Shown: positions 41,136 through 49,592 of the stretch, piece after piece
Position numbering within the stretch: the first letter of the stretch is position 1
How the letters are laid out: the number at the start of each line of letters is the position of its first letter
DNA from: Polyangium fumosum
GTDB taxonomy: Bacteria > Myxococcota_A > Polyangia > Polyangiales > Polyangiaceae
DNA: 64,000 nt
Direction: 5' to 3'
Assembly: GCF_005144585.1 (NCBI RefSeq)
Contig: NZ_SSMQ01000024.1
Coordinates: 1-64,000, forward strand
Translations under genes and position numbers: made by a program
The notes under the pieces: model-generated
Databases searched by the model: none
Seen by the model: only the letters and a program-made list of their open reading frames with translations
Told to the model about the DNA's origin: nothing

Positions 41136-41959
41136 CGCTCCGGCGTGCAGGTGAAGGTGAGCGAAATCTGGCTCTGGACGATGTCCGGATAATTCTCGGG
41201 CGGCGGCGGCAACTCCTCGCCCTTGGCGCTCTCCAGCGCGGCGCGCGCCGCGGCGTCGAACGCGGCCTGGCCGCTGGAGACGATCGCGAAGCTCCCGACC
41301 GATCGACCGCCCGAGAGCGTCACCGTCGCGGCCACGCGGAACTTCGTAATCTCATCGGGTGACAAACCCGACCCCGACACGCGGAACCTGCGGCTGAACC
41401 AGCTCCGGATCTTCTCCCGGTAGATGTCCACCGCGCGCGCCTTGAGCGGATCCATCTCCGTCCCGCCCTTCACGCCGTCCTCGTGGCCTTTTTCATCCAC
41501 GTTCGGCGGGGGTTCGGCCTTCGCGGGCTCCTCGATCGGCGTCTCGACTACCTTCGCGACTTCGGCCTCGGGCGGCGGGACCGGCGTCTTCACCTCGGCC
41601 ACCTCGATTTCCTTCGACGGAATGGCCTCCTCGGTCTTCTCCGCCTTCGTCGAGACGAATGCTTTTTCCTCCACGCGCCGCTTCGCGCGGGGCTTCAGCC
41701 ATCGATCCGGCAGCTTCGCCGGATCCCGTTTTCCGCCGAGCTTCAAGGCCGGCGCCGCGTCGAGATCGAGCACGGGCACCACCTTCACGGGCACGCTCGG
41801 CCCCTTGTCGATCTCCGGCGCCAGGGCCGGCCGATCGAGGTCCGCCGCGCGCAGCAGCAAAAGCGCCCCGCCCTGCAGCCCCACCGCGCAAATCACGGCG
41901 CACGCGATCTCGTGGATCCGAAAATCGCTCTTCGTGGACGGCGCCGCGTCCGTGCTCAC
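41126..41959 (-). CDS. tolA: TolA/TonB C-terminal-domain protein
   Basis: A 277-aa protein with one N-terminal transmembrane helix (AVICAVGLQGGALLLLRA), a Glu/Lys/Pro-rich central part (about 75-185, EEKAFVSTKAEKTEEAIP...), and a TonB-like C-terminal domain with RFRVSGSGLSPDEI and AAARAALESAKGEELPPPP. By position it is TolA, transmitting proton-motive force from TolQR to TolB/Pal. Its ATG overlaps the tolR stop by four bases. Confidence 0.87.
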   Translation of the reverse strand: MSTDAAPSTKSDFRIHEIACAVICAVGLQGGALLLLRAADLDRPALAPEIDKGPSVPVKVVPVLDLDAAPALKLGGKRDPAKLPDRWLKPRAKRRVEEKAFVSTKAEKTEEAIPSKEIEVAEVKTPVPPPEAEVAKVVETPIEEPAKAEPPPNVDEKGHEDGVKGGTEMDPLKARAVDIYREKIRSWFSRRFRVSGSGLSPDEITKFRVAATVTLSGGRSVGSFAIVSSGQAAFDAAARAALESAKGEELPPPPENYPDIVQSQISLTFTCTPERCD

Positions 41960-42396
41960 CGGACCGCCTCCCGCGCCTCGTCGGGCTCCGGCTCGACCAG
42001 CAAATTGAGCCCCAGCACGCCCGCCGAGCGCGCCGCCGCGACCACGCGCGCCACAGCGGCATACCGCGCGTCCTTGTCCGCGCGGATGTAGAGCTCTTTT
42101 TCTTTCTGCACCCGCGGGTTCGTCGCGAGCACGTCCTCCACGCTCGTCGTCACGTCATCCTCGCCAAAGAGGATTTTTTCCTCCTTGGTCACCGTCACGA
42201 CGAGCTTCGTGTCCTTGACGGGCGCCTCCGTCGCCTCGACCTGCGGCAATTCGACCCGCAGGCCCGACGCGAGCAACGGCGCCGTCACCATGAACACCAC
42301 GAGCAGGACCAGCATCACGTCGACGAGCGGCGTGACGTTGATATCGCCGAACCCTTTTCCTCTGCCTCGCCTCGATCCGCCGGCCTGCATGCCCAT
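41956..42396 (-). CDS. tolR: TolR/ExbD-family protein
   Basis: A 146-aa ExbD/TolR protein. A basic start (GGSRRGRGKGFGDINVTPLVDV) leads into one transmembrane helix (VMLVLLVVFMVTAPLL) bearing the proton-carrying Asp, followed by a periplasmic domain with ELYIRADKDARYAAVARVVAAARSAG. Together with TolQ it makes the proton-driven motor. It starts 9 bp after tolQ and overlaps tolA (GTGA). Confidence 0.94.
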   Translation of the reverse strand: MGMQAGGSRRGRGKGFGDINVTPLVDVMLVLLVVFMVTAPLLASGLRVELPQVEATEAPVKDTKLVVTVTKEEKILFGEDDVTTSVEDVLATNPRVQKEKELYIRADKDARYAAVARVVAAARSAGVLGLNLLVEPEPDEAREAVR

Positions 42397-42405
42397 GGCT
42401 CGTCC

Positions 42406-43089
42406 CTACCCTTGCGCGCCCGACTTCGGCAGCGTTGCCGGCACCTCGGAGACGAGCGCCACCCAGCCCTCGCTCGCCGCCTCGATCGCCGACAAAAGCG
42501 CGTCGATCCGCTTGTTCAGCGCGTTGTACGCCACGACCGCCGGAATGGCCGCCGCGAGCCCGATCGCCGTCGCGATCAAAGCCTCGCCGATCGCCGGCGC
42601 CACGACCGGCAAGCTCGCGCTCTTCGCCTGCCCGATGCGCAAGAACGCATCCATGATCCCGTACACCGTGCCAAACAGCCCCACGAACGGCGCGGCAGCG
42701 GCAATCGTGGAGAGCGAGGCCATGAGCGAACCGGCCCGCTGCTCCTGATCGACGAGCGCACGCTTCGCCACGGAATCGAGCAATTTCGGGCTCCCGGCGC
42801 GTTTTCCGAGCTCGAGCACGACCACGGCGCCCGGGGCGTCGGCATACCGGCTCGCAGCGGCGAAGAGCGCGTCGGCCGACAAGGCGTGCTTCGCCTCTTG
42901 CTCGAAGCGCCGCTCCGCGCGGCTCAGCCGGCCGAGCTGGAGCGCCTTCAAGAATGCGATGATCCAGACCATGACCGCCGCGGCCACGAGCAGCCAGACC
43001 ACGACGAACACGGGCCCGGACGAATGCAGGACGAGCGAGACCGGATCCAGGCGGATCGGCGCCGCGGCAGGTTCGATCGTATCGATCAT
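42406..43089 (-). CDS. tolQ: TolQ/ExbB-family motor protein
   Basis: A 227-aa membrane protein with three hydrophobic segments: [40 protein letters not shown] and [22 protein letters not shown]. The second and third segments hold the ExbB/TolQ pore residues ([14 protein letters not shown] and LIATAIGL). It starts 12 bp after pal and is the second gene of the operon. Confidence 0.95.
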   Translation of the reverse strand: MIDTIEPAAAPIRLDPVSLVLHSSGPVFVVVWLLVAAAVMVWIIAFLKALQLGRLSRAERRFEQEAKHALSADALFAAASRYADAPGAVVVLELGKRAGSPKLLDSVAKRALVDQEQRAGSLMASLSTIAAAAPFVGLFGTVYGIMDAFLRIGQAKSASLPVVAPAIGEALIATAIGLAAAIPAVVAYNALNKRIDALLSAIEAASEGWVALVSEVPATLPKSGAQG

Positions 43090-43101
43090 GATGGTTCGTC
43101 C

Positions 43102-43668
43102 TCAGTCCGCGAGATACACGTCGACCTTGCGATCCTGGGCCCAACCTTCCTCGTCGACCCCGATCGCCTCGATTTCCCCGCGCGACGACGTCTCCACGCG
43201 CGACTTTTCGAGCCCCTTCTTGCCCAGGAATTCCGCCACGTTGCCGGCGCGCTTCTGGCCGAGGCCGAAGTTGTATTCGGTCTCCCCGCGCGGATCGGCG
43301 TGGCCCACGAGCTTCATTCCCTTGCCGGCGAGCGGGCCCGTCGTGAAGCAGCGGGCGAGCGCTTCGAGCGCCTTCGTCGCCTCCGGCTCGAGGTCGACCG
43401 AGTCGAACGCGAAGCGCGCGCGCGGAATGTCGCCGCACGCCTTCACGATACGATCCTCGATGTGCACCGAACCGGCGGTGGGGGTCGTCCTGTCCTTCTT
43501 CACGGGCGCGGCTTGCGTGCTCGCGACCTGCGGCTGGGCTGCGGCCGCGGGGTTCGGCGCGGCGACCGCCGCGGCCGTGCTCGGCGTGGCGACGGGATCC
43601 GAACCACAACCGATCGACAGCGCGGCGAGCGTGGAGCCCAAGAGGGTGATGACCGTGAGACGCGACAT
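43102..43668 (-). CDS. pal: Peptidoglycan-associated lipoprotein Pal
   Basis: A 188-aa outer-membrane lipoprotein: signal GSTLAALSIGC with lipobox SIGC, an Ala/Pro linker, then an OmpA-like peptidoglycan-binding domain with FDSVDLEPEATKALEALARCF, LVGHADPRGETEYNFGLGQKRAGNVAEFL and VETSSRGE. The conserved Asp and Arg for diaminopimelate binding are visible (GHADPRG, then the NFGLGQKRA run). ATG 43668 has GGAGGA upstream. It opens the pal-tolQ-tolR-tolA-tolB operon, unlike the enterobacterial order, in which pal is last. Confidence 0.94.
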   Translation of the reverse strand: MSRLTVITLLGSTLAALSIGCGSDPVATPSTAAAVAAPNPAAAAQPQVASTQAAPVKKDRTTPTAGSVHIEDRIVKACGDIPRARFAFDSVDLEPEATKALEALARCFTTGPLAGKGMKLVGHADPRGETEYNFGLGQKRAGNVAEFLGKKGLEKSRVETSSRGEIEAIGVDEEGWAQDRKVDVYLAD

Positions 43669-43847
43669 GATTCCTCCGGCGGGACGCCCCCCGGCGCCCC
43701 TCGACCTCGCGCTTACCACGTCGCTCTGGTTCGGGCACAAATTTGGCGAAACCCGAGCCCTTGGTATACAGGCCATGATCGCAGCCCTCTTGACGTGAGG
43801 CGCGCCCAGGGCCTACGACGTTGGGGCTTCTCCGGAGGACCCCGACC

Positions 43848-44831
43848 ATGCCGATTCCCCGCATCCTCGAAGGCCGCCTCACGCTCCCCGTGATCGGCGC
43901 GCCCATGTTCATCGTCTCGGGCCCCGAGCTCGTCATTGCCCAGTGCAAGGCCGGCGTGGTCGGGTCCTTCCCGGCGCTCAACGCGCGCCCGAAGGAGCAA
44001 CTCGAAGTTTGGATCACGCGGATCAAAACCGAGCTCGACGAATACCGCGCCCAGAACCCCGGCGCGCGCGTGGCGCCGTTCGCCATCAATCAGATCGCGC
44101 ACCGCTCGAATGACAGGCTCGAACACGACGTCGAGGTCTGCGTCCGGCACGAAGTGCCCATCATCATCACGAGCCTGCGCCCGCCGGCCGAGATCGTGAA
44201 GGCCGTGCATTCGTACGGCGGCATCGTGCTCCACGATGTCATCAACGTGCGTCACGCCGAAAAGGCGCTCGAGGAGGGCGTCGACGGCCTCATCCTCGTG
44301 TGCGCGGGCGCGGGCGGCCACGCCGGCGCGCTCTCGCCCCTCGCGCTCGTCGCCGAGGTCCGCAAGTTCTATCAGGGCACGGTTTGCCTCGCCGGCGCGA
44401 TCTCGACGGGCCGCGACGTCCTCACCGCGCAATCGACCGGCGCCGACCTCGCGTACGTCGGCACGCGCTTCATCGCGACCGAGGAGGCGAATGTGGTGCC
44501 CGGGTACAAGCAAATGCTCATCGACACGACGGCGAAGGACATCGTGTATTCGTCCCTCTTCACCGGCATCCACGGCAATTACCTCAAGCCCTCCGTCGCG
44601 GCGGCCGGTCTCGACCCGGACAACCTCCCCTCGGCCGACAAATCGACCATGAATTTCGGCTCCGGCGGCAACACGGCCGCGAAGGCGTGGCGCGACATCT
44701 GGAGCGCGGGCCAGGGCGTCGGGAGCATCACGGACGCCCCGCGCGTGGAGACGCTCGTCCGCCGCATGCGCTCCGAGTACGACGCCGCGCGCGAGGACCT
44801 CATCGCCCGGTCGAATGCTTTCCGCGAATAG
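43848..44831 (+). CDS. Nitronate monooxygenase-family flavoprotein
   Basis: A 327-aa TIM-barrel flavoprotein. LPVIGAPMFIVSGPELVIAQCKAGVVGSF at the start, FAINQIA, CAGAGGHAGALSP, GAISTGRDVLTAQSTGADLAYVGTRFIATEEANV and a C-terminal GHQ-like GQGVGSITDAP are typical of the NMO/2-nitropropane dioxygenase family. It uses FMN and oxidises nitronates or acts as an enoyl-reductase-like flavoenzyme. ATG 43848 has GGAGG nine bases upstream. Divergent from pal. Confidence 0.9.
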   Translation: MPIPRILEGRLTLPVIGAPMFIVSGPELVIAQCKAGVVGSFPALNARPKEQLEVWITRIKTELDEYRAQNPGARVAPFAINQIAHRSNDRLEHDVEVCVRHEVPIIITSLRPPAEIVKAVHSYGGIVLHDVINVRHAEKALEEGVDGLILVCAGAGGHAGALSPLALVAEVRKFYQGTVCLAGAISTGRDVLTAQSTGADLAYVGTRFIATEEANVVPGYKQMLIDTTAKDIVYSSLFTGIHGNYLKPSVAAAGLDPDNLPSADKSTMNFGSGGNTAAKAWRDIWSAGQGVGSITDAPRVETLVRRMRSEYDAAREDLIARSNAFRE

Positions 44832-44860
44832 GTCTGTTTTGCGAAACCGTTTGTCCCCGC

Positions 44861-45703
44861 TCATCCCAGGTAGAGCCGCGCCGAGGTGCAGAACCTCGTG
44901 TGCGGATCGAATTCGAAGAGCCCCACGCCGCTCCGGCGCGCGCCGTGGGCCGTGAACGTGCAGCGGAAGGCCGTGAAGAACCCCGCAGAGATCGGCGCCT
45001 CGACCTCCAGCGACGCGCCCGGGCCGAGCGCATCGAAGACACTCCGCGGCGAATGCCGCTTGCCCGGCTCGATCTCGATCCGCGGCTCGTCATCCGCGAA
45101 GAGCCCCCGCAGCCCGGCGAGATCACGCTCTCGTATCGCACGGGCAAACTCCTCCGCCGCCGCGTGCCCGCGCTCGAACATGCCCCGCCAGAGGCCTTCG
45201 AGGTACGTCGACACATTGGAAAAACCCTGGATCCGCAGCATACGCGCGGTGAGCCCGGTCATCGCGATCAGGGTCGTGGGCCCGCCCTTCAGCGCGGACA
45301 TGGTGACGCCGCGAAGCTCCCAGAACGCCCGCATGCGTTGCACCCGCAGCACGCTGTCGACCTCGCCGAGTTCATAAATCAAATACGCGGGCAGCTCCAC
45401 GCGCGCGCCGTTTGGCGTGCGCGTCGTGATGTTCACGTCCCGCACCACCGTGAGCCCTTGCACCACGTCCGCGAGCACCTCGAAGCGCACTTCGTTCGGG
45501 GCGATGTAGACGTCGTAAAAGCGCCCGAGCTCGTCGTCGCCGTCGCGCGGGTCCGCGCCCTTTCGCGCGGGCGGGCCGCCGACCGGGTCCTCGACGACCG
45601 CGCCGTGCGCGAAGAGCCCCACCCAGCCTTCTTTGTCGTGCGCGGCGACGCGGTCGGGTGAGCGCTTCACGACCGCGAGCACATCGTCTCGGCTCCACTC
45701 CAT
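44861..45703 (-). CDS. NTF2-like (SnoaL) double-domain protein
   Basis: A 280-aa soluble protein. The first half (about 10-140) has the SnoaL/ketosteroid-isomerase-like fold: DKEGWVGLFAHGAVVEDPVGG, then a sheet (RVELPAYLIYELGE) and helix. The second half (about 185-280) has a similar helix and sheet pattern (EFARAIRERDLAGLRGLFADDEPRI, FRCTFTAHGAR), so it may be a tandem NTF2 protein. This fold works as an isomerase, dehydratase or binding domain. Activity unknown. Convergent with the nitronate monooxygenase gene (29-bp gap). Confidence 0.72.
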   Translation of the reverse strand: MEWSRDDVLAVVKRSPDRVAAHDKEGWVGLFAHGAVVEDPVGGPPARKGADPRDGDDELGRFYDVYIAPNEVRFEVLADVVQGLTVVRDVNITTRTPNGARVELPAYLIYELGEVDSVLRVQRMRAFWELRGVTMSALKGGPTTLIAMTGLTARMLRIQGFSNVSTYLEGLWRGMFERGHAAAEEFARAIRERDLAGLRGLFADDEPRIEIEPGKRHSPRSVFDALGPGASLEVEAPISAGFFTAFRCTFTAHGARRSGVGLFEFDPHTRFCTSARLYLG

Positions 45704-45843
45704 GCGCCGCGTATACCACGGAACGGCCGGGCAAGGGCAACGGGAAGGCGCTCGACCGGCCGCGGCCGACCTCCTCGGCAGCGCGGGGCTCGCGCGGCGC
45801 CCGTCCCGGCCTTATGCGTCTCGGTGGAGGGGAGGAGACGCGC

Positions 45844-46380
45844 ATGGCGAAAGACGGCAATGGTCACGCGGCGGCGATGCGAAAGCTGAGGCGGCTCGTG
45901 AAGGGCATTCGCGTGGCGATGATGACCACGACCACCGGAGACGGCACCTTGCACAGCCGCCCGATGGCGACGTGCGAAGCGCTCGACGAGGACGGCGCGC
46001 TCTGGTTCTTCACGTCCTGCGAGACCGCGAAGGTGCACGAGATCAACGCCGATCACCACGTGAACATCGCATACTCCGATCCGGAAAACGATCGATACGT
46101 CTCTCTCGCGGGCATGGCGCGGGTCGTCCGTGACAGGGAGAAAATGCAGAAGCTCTGGAGCCCCATGCTGCGCGTCTGGTTCCCGCGTGGCCTCGACGAG
46201 CCGGACATCGCCCTTTTGCGGGTCGAGGTCGACCGGGCGGAATACTGGGATCCCTCGGCAGGCCTGTTCTCCGCGATCGTCAGCCGCGTGCGCTCGGCCG
46301 TGACGGGCGCCCCGGGATTCCCCGCCAGGCACGGCCGGATCGACCTCCGGCATGCCGAGGAGCAGCCACGCGCGGCCTGA
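45844..46380 (+). CDS. Pyridoxamine-5'-phosphate-oxidase-like / general stress protein 26-type flavin-binding protein
   Basis: A 178-aa split-barrel flavin-binding protein. RVAMMTTTTGDGTLHSRPMAT, ALWFFTSCETAKVHEINADHHVNIAYSDPENDRYVSLAGMARV and the late YWDPSAGLFSAIV match the GSP26/PNPOx-like group. The family binds FMN or F420 but many do not use pyridoxine. ATG 45844 with AGGGGAGGAG just ahead. It is divergent from the NTF2-like gene and convergent with the next membrane gene. Confidence 0.82.
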   Translation: MAKDGNGHAAAMRKLRRLVKGIRVAMMTTTTGDGTLHSRPMATCEALDEDGALWFFTSCETAKVHEINADHHVNIAYSDPENDRYVSLAGMARVVRDREKMQKLWSPMLRVWFPRGLDEPDIALLRVEVDRAEYWDPSAGLFSAIVSRVRSAVTGAPGFPARHGRIDLRHAEEQPRAA

Positions 46381-46403
46381 TCAGCTCGGTTTCCAGCGGA
46401 CGT

Positions 46404-48401
46404 TCAAAAGGCCTGCACGAGGAGCGTGCCGAGCTCGCCCGATGCCTCCTGGAGGAGGATGGGATACGCGTCCTCGATGAGATTCTTCGGCGTCCCGAGG
46501 ACCCCATCCAGCTTCTGCATCGACGCGTCGTAGCTGTCCGGACGGATGGTCTCGGAGCGTGGGCTCGTCGTGACAAACGATGGCGTCGGGTCCGCCCCTG
46601 GGATCACCGCGTGCATCTCCAGCCGGATCCTAGCGTCACAGAAGACGAGCTTGTCGTTCCTGGACACGAACGGCTCATTGCCTGCTTCGAGCCTCATCCG
46701 AACCACGAGCCGAGGCAGCTCGGGCGTCCCCTTTTCTGCCGTCGGGCTCTGAAACTGGATGGCACCACCAAACCTGTCCCGCGCGCGTAGGACGATTGCA
46801 TTGAACACCTTCTCCTCGATGCCCTTCGCGATCCGCGGAAACGCCGTCCCGACCGGCTGATATCGGTCCCCGTGCTCGTTCCTGAAGGCCGTCTCCGACT
46901 CCAGGAACGAATTCGGGAGGACGATCGTCACGTCCAGGAGAACGCGAGGGTCCTCCTTCGTATCGAGCCACGTGAGCAGCGGCTGGAAGATGGCCCGCGC
47001 TTCGTCGGCGCCGGCTCCCTTTCGTAGACGAAGGAGATCGAGCCGGTCCGCATAAGCGTGGTGAATCGCCTCCGTCACGGCCTGCGTCCACTCGGCTCCA
47101 TACCGGCGCTCAATCGCGCGGAGCTCCGCCACCTCCTGCTTCTGCGTGGCGTCCGTGATCTCGGCTTTGGGCAAGAACTTCGAGCGGACCTCGTGCTCGT
47201 GTTTTTTCCCGTGGGCGTCGAGGTATTCCTGGTACGCGTAGCGGGTGTTGCTCCGCTTCGCTTCTGCAAACATCGCATCGTCCACCACGTCCATGTGCCG
47301 CCGGCCTCGCGCGTCGTCGAGATAGAGCCGATATCTCGGGAGGGAATCCGCCTTCATCACCATGTCGAAGAGCAGGTCATCCGCTTCGACCGCGTGTTTG
47401 CCTTCGGGGGCCATCGTCAGATACTCCGCGAGCCACTCCGGTCGCTTCTTGGCGTGCTCGAACGCGAGATCATCGAGCTCGTCCCGATGGTGCATGCCGA
47501 GGTCCTTGTACAGCATGTGTCTTCTCGCGAACTCATACTCCTCGCCGCGCTCGGCGGCCTCGCGCACCTGGTCGAACATGGACGCGTCGCTCGCATGATT
47601 CCGCGCGACCCACGACGCCGAGCCGAGGAGCGCGCCCGCGGCGACCGACACAAGGACGAGCCATCGAAATGCGGGGACCCTGCTGTCCGCTTCTCTCGCG
47701 ACGGGCGCCGCGCTCGCCCAGTCGTCGGCGATCCGCAATTCGAAGAAAGGATCGATCCGCTCGATCTCGGGCTGGTCGTCAGGTAAAATCAGGCGCGCAG
47801 CCTCGTCGATCGCCGCCTGGACCTGGCGCGCGGTCTCCGTCACATCCTCGGAGACGCGGAGGGGCGCCGCGTCTCCGTCTCCAAAGACGAGGAGCACCTC
47901 CCCGCGTTTTCCGCCCGCGCGCCCCTCGACACGCCGGAGCGTCGCGAGCGAAGTGACCGTGAGAATCCGGCCGCGGACCTCCACGAGGTCGAGCAAAAAG
48001 AGATAACGGCCCGACGGGAACGGCGCGCCCTCGTCCTTCGATCGCCGAAAGAAGACGTGCACGATCACGACGAGCGCGAGCAACGACGCCACGAGGACGT
48101 GCCCGAGCACGAACGCGCGCGGCTGCACGGAAAATGGGCCGTCGAGATCGCCGAACTGCACGAACCAAAGCCCGAGCCAAACGAACGCGGCAACGATCCC
48201 GGTGCCGCGCCAGAAGCGCTGCGAGCCCGGGATCGTCCCTGCCGCGCTCTCCTCGACGCGGAGCAGCGGCGCGGGCATGCCCCCCGCTTCGAGCGCGCGA
48301 ACGAGCCGCTCCCGCACGACGTCCGGGAGCCGGTCGAAATCAAGGACGCGGACGGTGCGTGGCTCGCCGCCGGCGGAGCGGTAGTGATTGGGGGCGCCCA
48401 T
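46404..48401 (-). CDS. Hypothetical multi-pass membrane protein
   Basis: A 665-aa protein. Three hydrophobic segments are visible: GIVAAFVWLGLWFVQFG and VLGHVLVASLLALVVIVHVFF near 75-115, and FRWLVLVSVAAGALLGSA near 245. A PH-like or small soluble domain sits between (YLFLLDLVEVRGRILTVTS). After the last helix is a region of repeated helical units, such as EYEFARRHMLYKDLGMHHRDELDD and YLDDARGRRHMD, which may be TPR-like. The C-terminal 250 residues are soluble. No family recognised. ATG 48401 is chosen from several candidates; a GTG at 48425 is another. Confidence 0.6.
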   Translation of the reverse strand: MGAPNHYRSAGGEPRTVRVLDFDRLPDVVRERLVRALEAGGMPAPLLRVEESAAGTIPGSQRFWRGTGIVAAFVWLGLWFVQFGDLDGPFSVQPRAFVLGHVLVASLLALVVIVHVFFRRSKDEGAPFPSGRYLFLLDLVEVRGRILTVTSLATLRRVEGRAGGKRGEVLLVFGDGDAAPLRVSEDVTETARQVQAAIDEAARLILPDDQPEIERIDPFFELRIADDWASAAPVAREADSRVPAFRWLVLVSVAAGALLGSASWVARNHASDASMFDQVREAAERGEEYEFARRHMLYKDLGMHHRDELDDLAFEHAKKRPEWLAEYLTMAPEGKHAVEADDLLFDMVMKADSLPRYRLYLDDARGRRHMDVVDDAMFAEAKRSNTRYAYQEYLDAHGKKHEHEVRSKFLPKAEITDATQKQEVAELRAIERRYGAEWTQAVTEAIHHAYADRLDLLRLRKGAGADEARAIFQPLLTWLDTKEDPRVLLDVTIVLPNSFLESETAFRNEHGDRYQPVGTAFPRIAKGIEEKVFNAIVLRARDRFGGAIQFQSPTAEKGTPELPRLVVRMRLEAGNEPFVSRNDKLVFCDARIRLEMHAVIPGADPTPSFVTTSPRSETIRPDSYDASMQKLDGVLGTPKNLIEDAYPILLQEASGELGTLLVQAF

Positions 48402-48590
48402 GGATCCGGAGAGAAATGCAATCACGTTCTCGCTTGACGCGCCATGGGAAATCCGCTAGTCGTGGATCCTGGCGGGCCGCTCGGGCTCCTTCGGCCTCCT
48501 TTTCGTCCGCCACATCACGCCGTTCGCGGCTGTCCGCAGGCTCGATTTCGAGCCTGGCGGGACACGTGCGCGCGGTGTCCGGAGGACGTC

Positions 48591-49589
48591 GTGGAACGCA
48601 AGCTCGTTTCGATTCAAGTGGTGGAGAGCCTCGCGCCGATCGAAGGCGCGGACCAAATCGAACAGGCCCGGGTGATGGGCTGGACCGTGGTCGTCAAGAA
48701 AGGGGAGTTTCGTCCCGGCGACCGCTGCGTGTTCTTCGAAATCGACAGCGTGCTCCCTTCGAGCGCGCCGTGGGCGGAGTTCATGCGGTCACGCGGGTTC
48801 CGCGTGCGGACCATCAAGCTCCGGGGCGTGCTCTCGCAGGGCCTTGCGTTGCCGACCACGATCCTCGACGGCGAGGTCCCGGAGGTCGGGACGGATGTGC
48901 GCGATCGGCTCGGCGTCACCAAATACGAGGCCGTCTTGCCGGACGCGCGCGAGGTCGCGGGGGGGTTTCCGGCGCTCGTGCCGAAGACGGACGAGATCCG
49001 CCTGCAATCGGCGCTCGGCGTGCTCGACGAGATGCGCGGCCAGGCGTTTTACGTCTCGACGAAGCTCGACGGCTCGTCCGCCACGTTCTTCCGCGCACCC
49101 GAAGGCGAGTTTGTCGCGTGCTCGCGCAACTGGGCCCTCGCGCCCGGTCCGAACCCGATTTGGAGGGCGGCGGAGCGATACGACCTTGCCAAGCGCCTCC
49201 CCCCGGGCATCGCGGTGCAGGGCGAGCTGTGCGGCCCGGGCATTCAAAAGAACCGGCTCGGCCTCTCGGAGGTCGACGTCTTCATGTTCGGCGTGTACGA
49301 CGCGCGCGTGGGCCGTTATCTCGATTTCGCCGATTTCATCGGGTTCTGCAAGGAGTACGGCCTGCGCACCGTGCCCATCGAGCGCGAGGTCCGCGGCGAC
49401 GAGGCGCTGCACTTCGAGCATACGCTCGATCGCTGGCTCGAAACGGCACGAGGCCTTTATGCTGGAACGAAAAACCGCAAGGAAGGCATCGTGGTCCGTC
49501 CCCTCGTCGAGTCGCGCTCCGCGACGCTCGGCGGCCGGCTCTCGTTCAAGGTGATCAACAATGACTTCTTGCTGAAGGACGAGGCGTGA
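48591..49589 (+). CDS. RNA ligase, DRB0094 (TIGR02306) family
   Basis: A 332-aa nucleotidyltransferase. An N-terminal OB-fold-like domain (LVSIQVVESLAPIEGADQIEQARV, KKGEFRPGDRCVFFEIDS) precedes the ligase core. Motif I is TKLDGSS with the AMP-accepting Lys158, then EGEFVACSRNW (Ib), a FGVYD (III/IIIa), KEGIVVRP (IV) and LSFKVINNDFLLK (V). This fits the 3'-OH/5'-P RNA ligases related to Deinococcus DraRnl. GTG 48591 is preceded by GGAGG and starts the N-terminal domain; a start at 48444 is unlikely. Likely an RNA repair enzyme. A recognised repair partner is not adjacent. Confidence 0.88.
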   Translation: MERKLVSIQVVESLAPIEGADQIEQARVMGWTVVVKKGEFRPGDRCVFFEIDSVLPSSAPWAEFMRSRGFRVRTIKLRGVLSQGLALPTTILDGEVPEVGTDVRDRLGVTKYEAVLPDAREVAGGFPALVPKTDEIRLQSALGVLDEMRGQAFYVSTKLDGSSATFFRAPEGEFVACSRNWALAPGPNPIWRAAERYDLAKRLPPGIAVQGELCGPGIQKNRLGLSEVDVFMFGVYDARVGRYLDFADFIGFCKEYGLRTVPIEREVRGDEALHFEHTLDRWLETARGLYAGTKNRKEGIVVRPLVESRSATLGGRLSFKVINNDFLLKDEA

Positions 49590-49592
49590 GCG

